The notes beneath the pieces were generated by a model, which was not told where the DNA came from, did no database searches, and saw only the letters and a list, made by a program, of their open reading frames with translations. From contig NZ_PPCX01000004.1 in the NCBI RefSeq assembly GCF_002959775.1, positions 62,001-126,000 on the forward strand: a DNA stretch of 64,000 nucleotides, read 5' to 3'. Of this stretch, positions 27,154 to 35,061 are shown one piece after another (positions within the stretch are counted from its first letter, which is position 1; the number at the start of each line of letters is the position of its first letter). A program made the position numbers and the translations under genes. The stretch comes from Veillonella rogosae JCM 15642. Its GTDB lineage: Bacteria; Bacillota; Negativicutes; Veillonellales; Veillonellaceae.

Positions 27154-28152
27154 ATGAAACAGAGAGTATATGAGATCCTCTATCGTGAGCTAGTAGAAAA
27201 CTACGCGAACAGTAAGGGACGAACGAATACAGCCGATTTTTGGCTAACCATAAGTGCCATATCCTTTGCATATGGTTTAATTACATGCATTACGGGCCTT
27301 GCAAGCTATATACCGTATGGATATCTTTATGCTGTATCCTTGGGTGGAGGTATATTAATCACTTTATCCATCTTGTTATGCTTGCCGACGATTATGCTCA
27401 TGGCGAGACGATTGAGGGACTCTAATAATGATCCGATGTTGATTATTTTACTGTTGGTCCCTATTTTAGGATGGCTTGCTTTATTGTATCTATTGTGTAA
27501 ACGGACATCGCCAATCCAAAATCGACCAGATATATCCAACAACGATACAAACATATATAACGATGAAGCAAGCGTATATAACAATGAAGTAAGCGTATAT
27601 AAAAATGAGGGAAACGTATATAACAATGCTGCAAACACGTTACAAAAGCAATCTGTATCTGGCGTGTTTATTGTGGGCTTATTAGTATTAGGCTGGCTTG
27701 TTAATAGTGCTGGTAGTGCAATGATCAACCATAATTTGACGGTGGAAGAGGCTGCCTATGGTAATTTAGAGCCTAGTGCGTTAACGAAAAAGGCTAATCG
27801 TTTATTAGAAAGTGAAACGGCTACTACAGAGGCTCGTTCTGTGGTGAGTGCGTACTATGAAAATCTTGGTAAAGAGGATTATCATGGCGCATATCGCCAG
27901 CTAAGTGTACGTGAAATGGAGCGCTACGGTACGTTTGAACTATGGCAACAAGCGGTAGCGAAGGCACAATATCCTAAAGTAGAAACGATTCAGCTCGATT
28001 ACGTTTCTCAAGATAAAGAAGATGACTATACTTTCAACTATACTGGTTTTAAAGTGACCTTTGAAAAAGGGCAAGAGCCTATTCTAGTTCGTTTGTATAA
28101 CGCAGGCAAGGGCTGGGGCATTATTAGCATCGAAGACGTGGAGGAGGACTAG
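27154..28152 (+). CDS. Divergent DUF805-like membrane protein with in-frame 7-residue repeats
   Basis: 332 residues. The N-terminal domain (1-125) keeps the DUF805 pattern in decayed form: ENYANSKGRTNTADFWLTI and ARRLRDSNNDPMLIILLLVP. Residues 131-158 are four 7-residue repeats (type EASVYNN) encoded by 21-base DNA repeats. One membrane segment follows (about 168-190). The soluble C-terminal domain (about 228-332) resembles that of the 25424 gene and may be NTF2-like. It starts after TAGGAG and ends three bases before the next DUF805 gene, so those two are co-transcribed. Confidence 0.75.
   Translation: MKQRVYEILYRELVENYANSKGRTNTADFWLTISAISFAYGLITCITGLASYIPYGYLYAVSLGGGILITLSILLCLPTIMLMARRLRDSNNDPMLIILLLVPILGWLALLYLLCKRTSPIQNRPDISNNDTNIYNDEASVYNNEVSVYKNEGNVYNNAANTLQKQSVSGVFIVGLLVLGWLVNSAGSAMINHNLTVEEAAYGNLEPSALTKKANRLLESETATTEARSVVSAYYENLGKEDYHGAYRQLSVREMERYGTFELWQQAVAKAQYPKVETIQLDYVSQDKEDDYTFNYTGFKVTFEKGQEPILVRLYNAGKGWGIISIEDVEED
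27544..27627 (+). repeat. Four in-frame 21-bp coding repeats
   Basis: Units at 27544, 27565, 27586 and 27607 share (A/G)(A/G)C(A/G)TATATAA.(G/A)AT and encode xxx(S/N)(V/I)Y(N/K)(N/D). A partial fifth unit follows. Confidence 0.85.
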
Positions 28153-28155
28153 GTT

Positions 28156-28725
28156 ATGGCAACTATCAATACATATGATTTAAACTATACCGATGCCTTC
28201 AAGCTAGGTATTAAAAACTATGCTAACTTCAACGGTCGTGCTAGCCGTAGTGAATATTGGCGCTTTGTCGCAGGCGTTACAATGATTCAAGGGTCCTTAG
28301 GGATTTTGGCTATGATTTGTAATGCATTGGGCCTTCTTAATTTTGAAAGCATAGTTGATAAGGTTGGTTTTTTTATATCCTTATTTTTAGTACTTCCCAA
28401 TATAGCAGCTACGGCGCGACGTATGCATGATATTGGCCGCAGTGGCTGGACGCAGCTGATTTCCTTTATTCCCATTGTAGGTTTCTTTGTGTTCTTAAAT
28501 TATGAATTACGCCGCGGTGATCAAGGGGAAAATGCTTACGGTGAAAGAACGGGTTACATCCCAGTTACATCTGATATAAGTAAAGAAACAGGTCTTGAAG
28601 AAACGCCTTCTCGCCGTCAAGATTGGATTATGGGTATTACAATCTTCCTTATCCAATCCATTCAAATTGCAGATGTAGTAGGTGAACTATTATGGTTTGG
28701 TCTTAACGGGAACGGATATATGTAA
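28156..28725 (+). CDS. DUF805 membrane protein
   Basis: 189 residues with the full DUF805 signature: NYANFNGRASRSEYWRF (residues 21-37), then RRMHDIGRSGWTQLI, then RRGDQGENAYGE. Four hydrophobic segments plus one near the C-terminus. It starts three bases after the previous gene. Inner membrane protein of unknown role; the conserved charged motifs near the membrane suggest a ligand or partner contact. ATG 28156 is preceded by GGAGGA. Confidence 0.85.
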   Translation: MATINTYDLNYTDAFKLGIKNYANFNGRASRSEYWRFVAGVTMIQGSLGILAMICNALGLLNFESIVDKVGFFISLFLVLPNIAATARRMHDIGRSGWTQLISFIPIVGFFVFLNYELRRGDQGENAYGERTGYIPVTSDISKETGLEETPSRRQDWIMGITIFLIQSIQIADVVGELLWFGLNGNGYM

Positions 28726-28941
28726 TAACTACCTGTATTTATTAACATACTCATTATTTTATTTTATAAAAGTTTAACAACTCTTTTATAGACAATATAA
28801 CACTTTGTAGTAAAATGAAATTAAGATGAATTCAAATTTATAGATATTAAGCAATATATAATATCTAAATTACTATATGTGTTATGTACAACAGGACCTT
28901 ATGAGCTTTACGTTCCTGTCTGTCGATGGAAGGAGTTTATT

Positions 28942-29577
28942 ATGAAATCTTGTCCATATTGTGGACATGAAGTACTGAGAAATGATCGTTATTGCCCAGA
29001 CTGTGGGCATGTCCGCAAAGCCCCTATTTCGTTAGATAAATATAATCTAGGCATGATTGAAAACTTCAAACAATGTTTAGTATATAAATATGCTGACTTT
29101 GAAGGCCGCGCCAGCCGTAGTGAATATTGGAATTTCTTTTTAATGTATCAATTGCTCTTTGTAGCAATCTTGTTCACATGTGCCTTTTTAAGTTATATTA
29201 GCCCTCTCTCAAGTGCAGTAGGTGTAGGCTTCGGTTTAGTAATCTTGGTTCTACTGTCCGTAGTGATGGTAATCCCTGGCGTAGCCGTTGCAGTGCGTCG
29301 CTTGCACGACCAAGGTCGTTCTGGTGGCCTCGTATTTATTGGTTTTGTGCCTGTAATCGGGACACTTATCCTATTGGTTCTCATGGCTCTTCCTGGTGAA
29401 AGCCACTCAAACCGCTTTGGTTCTCCTACAGGACAAGTAATCTTAACAAAACAAATGGCTCATGAAATCGGGCTTATCGATGCAACACCAACTATGGGAC
29501 TAACAGCGGGATTGCTCTGTGCAATCTTTGTACTGTGGTTCTTGGTAGATCAATTACTTACGACAAGTGTGATGTAA
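28942..29577 (+). CDS. DUF805 membrane protein with N-terminal zinc ribbon
   Basis: 211 residues. The zinc ribbon CPYCGHE..CPDCGH (about residues 4-21) is followed by the DUF805 domain (KYADFEGRASRSEYWNFF; RRLHDQGRSGGLVFIG; SHSNRFGSPTG) and a last hydrophobic segment at 187-205. ATG 28942 is preferred, since GGAAGGAG lies just upstream; the frame opens earlier at 28879. It has its own promoter-like TAGACA/TAAAAT (28789/28811) and its own terminator. Confidence 0.84.
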   Translation: MKSCPYCGHEVLRNDRYCPDCGHVRKAPISLDKYNLGMIENFKQCLVYKYADFEGRASRSEYWNFFLMYQLLFVAILFTCAFLSYISPLSSAVGVGFGLVILVLLSVVMVIPGVAVAVRRLHDQGRSGGLVFIGFVPVIGTLILLVLMALPGESHSNRFGSPTGQVILTKQMAHEIGLIDATPTMGLTAGLLCAIFVLWFLVDQLLTTSVM

Positions 29578-29583
29578 AATGAT

Positions 29584-29621
29584 AACTCTCCTTATAGCTT
29601 CACTATAGGGAGAGTTTTTTA
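29584..29621 (+). terminator. Intrinsic terminator
   Basis: AACTCTCC..TATAG / CTATA.GGGAGAGTT hairpin followed by TTTTTT. Confidence 0.88.
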
Positions 29622-29768
29622 TAGAATATAATTGTATAAATGGTTAATATAATGCATATGTTATTCCCAAAATATATAGAAATTGAAATTCAAAATGATA
29701 GATAAAAATGATATAATGATATTTGCTTTTATTTTTATTTTATTTGTTATTTTGTAGGAGAGAATACA

Positions 29769-30296
29769 ATGACAGATTTATCTATCAAAAACCTTTCGTA
29801 TGTAGATAACTTCAAACATACGGTTATGGGCAATTTTGCTAATTTTAAAGGCCGTGCAAGCCGCAGTGAATATTGGCGTTTCTATGGTATCACAATTGTT
29901 ATTGCTGGTATCATTAATGTATTGAGCGCACTTTTTATGAACACTGCATTATCAAGCGTTTTTGGTCTTATTTCCATGGCGTACAACGTTGCAATTTTGT
30001 TGCCTTCCATTGGCCTTGGTGTTCGTCGTTTTCATGACGTTGGTAAAAGTGGTTGGATGCTTTTAATTAGCTTAATTCCATTTGGTATTATCTATGTTAT
30101 CTACTTGCTCGCTCAAAAAGGTGATGAAGGCGATAACCAATATGGTTCCCCAGTAAGCTATGAAACAATCACAGCTGAAGAAGCTGCACGCACTGGCCTT
30201 AAAGAAACTCCATCTGAAGATATGGATCGCAAATTCATGTTCGCATGCATCGGTATCGTTATCTTCGAAGTAATCCTTATGGGCATCGTTGCATAA
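29769..30296 (+). CDS. DUF805 membrane protein
   Basis: 175 residues, DUF805 only: NFANFKGRASRSEYWRF (residues 21-37), RRFHDVGKSGWMLLI, QKGDEGDNQYGSPVSY, plus a C-terminal hydrophobic segment. Closest in layout to the 28156 gene. TAGGAGAG precedes the ATG, and the unit ends in its own terminator. Unknown function. Confidence 0.86.
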   Translation: MTDLSIKNLSYVDNFKHTVMGNFANFKGRASRSEYWRFYGITIVIAGIINVLSALFMNTALSSVFGLISMAYNVAILLPSIGLGVRRFHDVGKSGWMLLISLIPFGIIYVIYLLAQKGDEGDNQYGSPVSYETITAEEAARTGLKETPSEDMDRKFMFACIGIVIFEVILMGIVA

Positions 30297-30312
30297 GCAT
30301 AAACATATCTAT

Positions 30313-30346
30313 AAAGAAAGCCTACGTATGTAGGCTTTTTCTTTTT
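30313..30346 (+). terminator. Intrinsic terminator
   Basis: AAAGCCTAC-GTAT-GTAGGCTTT hairpin with TTCTTTTT tail. Confidence 0.88.
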
Positions 30347-30445
30347 AGTTAATTTAGATGTCTATTTATTGTCGCATATTGTTTTGACACTACTATTTTA
30401 ATACAATAGTTTTACTAAAGATTAAACGTATATAGGAGATCGTGT

Positions 30446-31372
30446 ATGAGTGGTATAAATTGGTGGCGTCGTTTAGGGACGGTCGCTTGCGTGTTGGTGT
30501 CATTAGGTTGTGTTAGTGGTTGTCAGTGGAATTTAGATAATCTAAAGCAATATAGTCAAGATTCATCAGCGAAAGACATTAAAAAAGATGAGACGAAGAG
30601 GGTGTTTCGCTTCTATTTGGCTGCTACAAATGAGTTTAACTACAATGCGGTTAAACACGGGAGCCAATATGACCTAATCTGGCAACAGGCAGGTGCAAAT
30701 GAACCACTAACAGGATTTAAGGTACAGGATTATGAGCGTCTTGAACAGGAATTAGTAGCTGCTAAGGAGGCAGGTCGTTCTTACGAGGATCTTGAAAGCA
30801 CAACAGATGCTCTATTGCCTATCTTGCATGACATTGTAAGTGATATAAAGGCTTTAGATTCGTATTATAAAGCAAAGCAGTATGAAAAAGATAATTATGC
30901 ATTTAGCCAAGCTACACTGGCTAAGCTTTCAGCGTTATTAGAAGTATTTGAACCAAAATATGAAGCGTTAAATGAGGCCGTTACAGCTGCTCATAAAAAG
31001 GAACGTAATAAAGATATTGAGTCTATGCGTTCGAATGGTCAAGTGAATGGTGCTTATATGGTAGAGATGATGGGGTATTATAGTGATATCATTAGCCATA
31101 TCATTGATCAAGGACCTAATAGTGATGTGCAATGGGTGAAAGCTCAAAAGGAAGCAGCAAATGCAATTGTGCCTAAGTTCACATCTGTAGAGGTACAAAA
31201 TCGGATTGATCAAGCTAAGAATCTTGATGCGGCTATTGATGCATTTGTAGCAGAACAAAGTGCTGAGACACATCATGAGGTAATTTCACAATATAATGAG
31301 CTAGCTCGGACACCAATGAATTTTAAATTACTAGATAAAGTGCAAGATGCTTATATACCTGAAGGTGTATAG
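30446..31372 (+). CDS. DUF3829 (YiiG-like) lipoprotein
   Basis: 308 residues. A lipoprotein signal with lipobox VSGC puts the lipidated Cys at residue 26. The mature protein is mostly helical and charged, with motifs NEFNYNAVK near 58 and YYKAKQYEKDNY near 145 that fit the DUF3829/YiiG family. Expected to be anchored at the envelope, facing the periplasm. Function unknown. It follows the DUF805 cluster with its own start region (AGGAG before the ATG). Confidence 0.75.
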   Translation: MSGINWWRRLGTVACVLVSLGCVSGCQWNLDNLKQYSQDSSAKDIKKDETKRVFRFYLAATNEFNYNAVKHGSQYDLIWQQAGANEPLTGFKVQDYERLEQELVAAKEAGRSYEDLESTTDALLPILHDIVSDIKALDSYYKAKQYEKDNYAFSQATLAKLSALLEVFEPKYEALNEAVTAAHKKERNKDIESMRSNGQVNGAYMVEMMGYYSDIISHIIDQGPNSDVQWVKAQKEAANAIVPKFTSVEVQNRIDQAKNLDAAIDAFVAEQSAETHHEVISQYNELARTPMNFKLLDKVQDAYIPEGV

Positions 31373-31380
31373 TTTGCTTG

Positions 31381-31410
31381 TTGACAATTTCCCCATTTGA
31401 GCCCTATAAT
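31381..31410 (+). promoter_or_regulatory. Promoter of ileS
   Basis: TTGACA at 31381-31386 and TATAAT at 31405-31410, spacing 18, just upstream of the T-box leader. Confidence 0.82.
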
Positions 31411-31429
31411 TATCTATTATATGAATATT

Positions 31430-31738
31430 GCGTTGAAAAAGACGGCACGTCTCAGACGGATTTAGTAGAGACCAAACTCATGGGCTGAAAGGTTTGGAAA
31501 TCTAGAGATTTGCGGATCACTTTGGAGCAAGCGGCAACGCCGCCGGTGAACACCGTTATATGTTTAAGTGGCTTTCACAGTTTACGTGACTAGCTCGCCT
31601 AATGTGTTACAGTCATGCGCTAGCATGGTCTGACAATCGAAGAAAAGCAGGGCGAAGCTTTCACCAGTAACGAAGGTCAGTAGGGTGGTACCACGGATAT
31701 TACGTCCGTCCCTTCGGGGGCGGGCGATTTTTTTATGT
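31430..31738 (+). promoter_or_regulatory. Isoleucine T-box leader with terminator
   Basis: The T-box core AGGGTGGTACCACGG is at 31682-31696. The terminator CGTCCGTCCC-TTCG-GGGGCGGGCG (about 31703-31727) is followed by seven T. The stem I region ends in TGCGGATCACTTTGGAGC, giving an AUC (Ile) specifier at 31516-31518, consistent with ileS downstream. Confidence 0.92.
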
Positions 31739-31752
31739 AAAAGGAGCACATC

Positions 31753-34587
31753 ATGGATTACGGTAAGACGTTACATTTGCCTGAAACAGAATTCCCAATG
31801 CGCGGCAATTTGCCTAAGCGCGAACCAGAAATCTTAAAATTCTGGGAAGACAACAAAATTTACGAAAAACGTTTGGAATTGCGTAAAGACGCAAAACCTT
31901 TCATCTTGCATGATGGCCCTCCATACGCAAATGGTAAATTGCACATCGGTCATGCCCTCAACAAAACGTTGAAGGACATCATCATGAAATACAAAACAAT
32001 GACTGGTCATTATACTCGCTATATCCCTGGTTGGGATACGCACGGTTTGCCAATCGAGCATGCGGTTATTAAAAACACTGGTCTTAACCGCCATGAAATG
32101 GCGCCATTAGACTTGCGCAACAAATGTAAGGAATATGCATTAGAATGCGTAGAAACTCAAAAACAAGACTTCATTCGCTTTGGTGTATTAGGCGAGTGGG
32201 AGCGTCCTTATTTGACATTACGCCCTGAGTTCGAAGTAAAACAACTTGGTATCTTCGGCGAAATGGCAAAACGCGGTCATATCTATAAAGGCCTTAAAAC
32301 TGTATACTGGTGTACTCACTGTGAAACTGCATTGGCAGAGGCAGAAATCGAATACGCTGAGAAAAAATCTTTCTCTATCTACGTAAAATTCCCTTACGTA
32401 TCCGAGAAAAAGGTAACATTACCAGCTGGCGTAGATCCAAAACAAGCATTTGCTGTTATCTGGACAACTACTCCTTGGACAATGCCTGCCAACGTAGCAA
32501 TCTCCGTTAACCCTGAGCTTGAATATGGCTGGGTAAAAGTAGGTGACGAATACTACTTGATGGCGACTGAACTCGTTGATGCGGCTATGAAAGATATCGG
32601 CATTGAAGAATACGAAATCGTAAATCGTTTCTCCGGTGCAGACTTAGAATTGGCTGATTTCAAACATCCATTCGTAGAACGTAATTCCACAGTATTACTT
32701 GGCGATCACGTAACTCTTGATGCTGGTACTGGTTGTGTACATACAGCGCCTGCACACGGTGAAGACGACTTTAACATCGTTCAACGTTACAATAAAGAAG
32801 GCAAAGCTGAGCTTCCTATCGTATCCCTTGTTAACGAAACTGGTAACTACACTAAACAAGTAGACGACAATCGTTATGGCGATACTGAGTTTCCATTGGC
32901 TGGCGTAGAAATTCACGATGCAGAGGTGCCTGTAATTAAAATTTTGGCGCACAATAATGCATTGCTTAGCAAATCTAGCTTGCGCCACCAATACGCGCAC
33001 TGCTGGCGTTGTAAAAACCCTGTTATCTACCGCGCTACAGAACAATGGTTCTCCTCTGTAGATGGGTACCGTCAACAAGCGCTTGATGCTATCGATAACC
33101 AAGTACAATGGATCCCTAAATGGGGCCATGACCGCATCTTTAACATGGTTCGCGACCGCGGTGACTGGGTAATTTCCCGTCAACGTATTTGGGGCGTGCC
33201 AATTCCTATTTACTATTGTGAAAGCTGTGGCGAGCACATCATCAATGACGACACTATGTCTGCATTACTTGAAAAAGTAGCTGTAGAAGGTTCCGACGCA
33301 TGGTGGGCACACAGTGCTAAAGAATTGTTACCAGAAGGCTTCAAATGTCCTCATTGCGGTCATGATGAGTTCAAAAAAGAAACAGACATCATGGACGTAT
33401 GGTTTGACTCTGGTTCCTCTTGGGCTGGCGTACTTGAAGTTAACGATCTTGAAGTACCATGTGCTATGTACCTTGAAGGTTCTGACCAACATCGTGGCTG
33501 GTTCAACTCTTCCTTGTTAACTGCAGTGGCAACAACAGGTAAGGCACCTTACAACTCCGTATTGACACACGGCTTCGTTGTGGACGGTGAAGGTCGCAAA
33601 ATGTCTAAATCTGTAGGTAATACAGTAGCACCTAGCGATATCATCGACGTATACGGCGCTGACGTTATGCGTTTGTGGGTATCCTCCGCGGATTACCAAG
33701 CAGACGTACGTTTGTCCAAAGACATCGTAAAACAATTATCCGAAGTATACCGTAAGATCCGTAATACATTCCGCTTCTTGCTTGGTAACTTGGATGACTT
33801 CAATCCAAATACTGATAAAGTGGCTTACGCAGATATGTCTGAATTCGACAAATGGGCATTGTTGCGCTTAGAAGAAGTACGTCAAAAAGTTTCTGATGCG
33901 TACGAAAACTATGAATTCCACATGTTATACCATGCAATTCATAACTTCTGTACAGTAGACTTGAGCTCCATCTACCTTGATGTCATGAAAGATACTATGT
34001 ACGCTGAAAGCAAAAACAACGTAGCTCGTCGTTCTGCTCAAACAGCAATGTATGAGATCTTAAAAACATTAGTAGCAATGGTATCTCCAGTACTTTCTTT
34101 CACAGCAGAAGAAGTTTGGAAATACATGCCTAAAGAAGAAGGCATGCCTGTATCCGTTATGCTTCAAGATTGGCCACAAGGTCATCCTGAACACTTCAAC
34201 CAAGAATTGGCTGATAAATGGAACCAATTGTTAGACTTGCGTACATCCGTACAAAAAGCATTGGAACTTGCTCGTCAAGACAAAACAATCGGTCACCCAC
34301 TAGATGCATCTGTTACAGTATACGCTGAAGGTGCTGCATTCGACGCATTGAACGCTCTTGGTGAAGAAGGCTTGGCTAAACTTGTTATCGTATCCGAAGC
34401 TCACATCGTAAACGGCGCTGCTCCAGCAGAGGCTGTTAAAGACGAAGAAACAGGCGTGGCTACAGTAGTTGCTGCATCTGGTCTTGAAAAATGTGAACGC
34501 TGCTGGATCCACCGCGATACAGTAGGTCGAGATAGCGAACATCCTACACTTTGCGATCGCTGCGCAGACGTTGTAAAAACTCTATAA
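31753..34587 (+). CDS. ileS: Isoleucyl-tRNA synthetase
   Basis: 944 residues, class I synthetase charging tRNA-Ile. HIGH is at 64-67 in GKLHIGHALN, KMSKS at 616-620, and the editing domain has TTTPWTMPANVA and HTAPAHGEDDF. A C-terminal zinc site uses C914, C917 and a second CDRC pair near 934-937. The bacterial-type C-terminal zinc finger argues for the mupirocin-sensitive class. AAAAGGAG precedes the ATG, and expression is set by the Ile T-box. Confidence 0.97.
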   Translation: MDYGKTLHLPETEFPMRGNLPKREPEILKFWEDNKIYEKRLELRKDAKPFILHDGPPYANGKLHIGHALNKTLKDIIMKYKTMTGHYTRYIPGWDTHGLPIEHAVIKNTGLNRHEMAPLDLRNKCKEYALECVETQKQDFIRFGVLGEWERPYLTLRPEFEVKQLGIFGEMAKRGHIYKGLKTVYWCTHCETALAEAEIEYAEKKSFSIYVKFPYVSEKKVTLPAGVDPKQAFAVIWTTTPWTMPANVAISVNPELEYGWVKVGDEYYLMATELVDAAMKDIGIEEYEIVNRFSGADLELADFKHPFVERNSTVLLGDHVTLDAGTGCVHTAPAHGEDDFNIVQRYNKEGKAELPIVSLVNETGNYTKQVDDNRYGDTEFPLAGVEIHDAEVPVIKILAHNNALLSKSSLRHQYAHCWRCKNPVIYRATEQWFSSVDGYRQQALDAIDNQVQWIPKWGHDRIFNMVRDRGDWVISRQRIWGVPIPIYYCESCGEHIINDDTMSALLEKVAVEGSDAWWAHSAKELLPEGFKCPHCGHDEFKKETDIMDVWFDSGSSWAGVLEVNDLEVPCAMYLEGSDQHRGWFNSSLLTAVATTGKAPYNSVLTHGFVVDGEGRKMSKSVGNTVAPSDIIDVYGADVMRLWVSSADYQADVRLSKDIVKQLSEVYRKIRNTFRFLLGNLDDFNPNTDKVAYADMSEFDKWALLRLEEVRQKVSDAYENYEFHMLYHAIHNFCTVDLSSIYLDVMKDTMYAESKNNVARRSAQTAMYEILKTLVAMVSPVLSFTAEEVWKYMPKEEGMPVSVMLQDWPQGHPEHFNQELADKWNQLLDLRTSVQKALELARQDKTIGHPLDASVTVYAEGAAFDALNALGEEGLAKLVIVSEAHIVNGAAPAEAVKDEETGVATVVAASGLEKCERCWIHRDTVGRDSEHPTLCDRCADVVKTL

Positions 34588-34602
34588 TTATAGATAAAAT
34601 AG

Positions 34603-34665
34603 AAAACCCTTCTCTAACACATTTAGTTTATTTTAAACTAATGTGCACCAGAGAAGGGTTTTTAT
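34603..34665 (+). terminator. Terminator after ileS
   Basis: AAAACCCTTCTCT (34603-34615) pairs with AGAGAAGGGTTTT (34650-34662), with an inner ACAT.TAGTTTA/TAAACTAATGT stem, followed by a T-rich tail. Confidence 0.88.
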
Positions 34666-34831
34666 ATATGATTGTTTTCTTAGATGTATCATGGCTAGAT
34701 GTAAGCGTCCTATGTACATTTCTTTACAAAAAATTAAAATTTTATAGAAATTTATGAATTCATTGTATGCTATCGTTCTCATGTAACTATTTGTACCAGT
34801 TAAGACTTTGTTATTTTGTTCATGAAGTTTT

Positions 34832-34853
34832 AATGTGTAAATTTTTACGCATT
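34832..34853. other. Inverted repeat upstream of the 25-residue peptide gene
   Basis: AATGTGTAAA / TTTACGCATT with a 2-base centre, one G-U in RNA. It lies about 80 bases before the peptide start and could be an operator. The rest of 34666-34933 is AT-rich and holds no other recognised feature. Confidence 0.4.
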
Positions 34854-34933
34854 TCATGTTAAAACTAATTTCCCGGTTTAAGATGTTTATAGTTAGTTTA
34901 GTTCTTGTTCTTATATGAGAAGGAGGAAGAGAA

Positions 34934-35011
34934 ATGGTTGCAGCAATCGTTAAAGCAATCTTGGCAGCGCTTACTGGTTTAGCTAACGCTTTATTGCCTT
35001 TATTCAAATAA
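34934..35011 (+). CDS. 25-residue amphipathic peptide
   Basis: ATG 34934 with AGGAGGAAGAGAA directly upstream, 25 codons, TAA at 35009, then a strong terminator. The peptide starts MVAAIVKAILAALTG and ends LLPLFK. Hydrophobic residues recur at 2, 5, 6, 9, 10, 13, 16, 20 and 21, with Lys7, Thr14 and Asn18 on the other face: an amphipathic helix with net positive charge and no leader sequence. Such peptides can be phenol-soluble-modulin-like surfactants, leaderless bacteriocins or type I toxins; none can be chosen from sequence. No immunity or export gene is adjacent. Confidence 0.65.
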   Translation: MVAAIVKAILAALTGLANALLPLFK

Positions 35012-35027
35012 CAATTTCATTCCCCAG

Positions 35028-35060
35028 AAAAAAGACCACCCTGCTTGCGGTGGTCTTTTT
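35028..35060. terminator. Bidirectional intrinsic terminator
   Basis: AAAAAAGACCACC / GGTGGTCTTTTT with an 8-base loop. It serves the small peptide gene (+) and the Sel1 gene (-). Confidence 0.92.
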
Positions 35061-35061
35061 C

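Noticed and set aside
32695-33237. 180-codon open frame on the minus strand inside ileS
   Set aside because: Antisense shadow of a conserved synthetase; no start signals.
34676-34757. Short plus-strand frame after the ileS terminator (MIVFLDVSWLDV and on)
   Set aside because: It starts inside terminator-derived sequence and has no ribosome binding site; the 25-residue ORF further on is much better supported.
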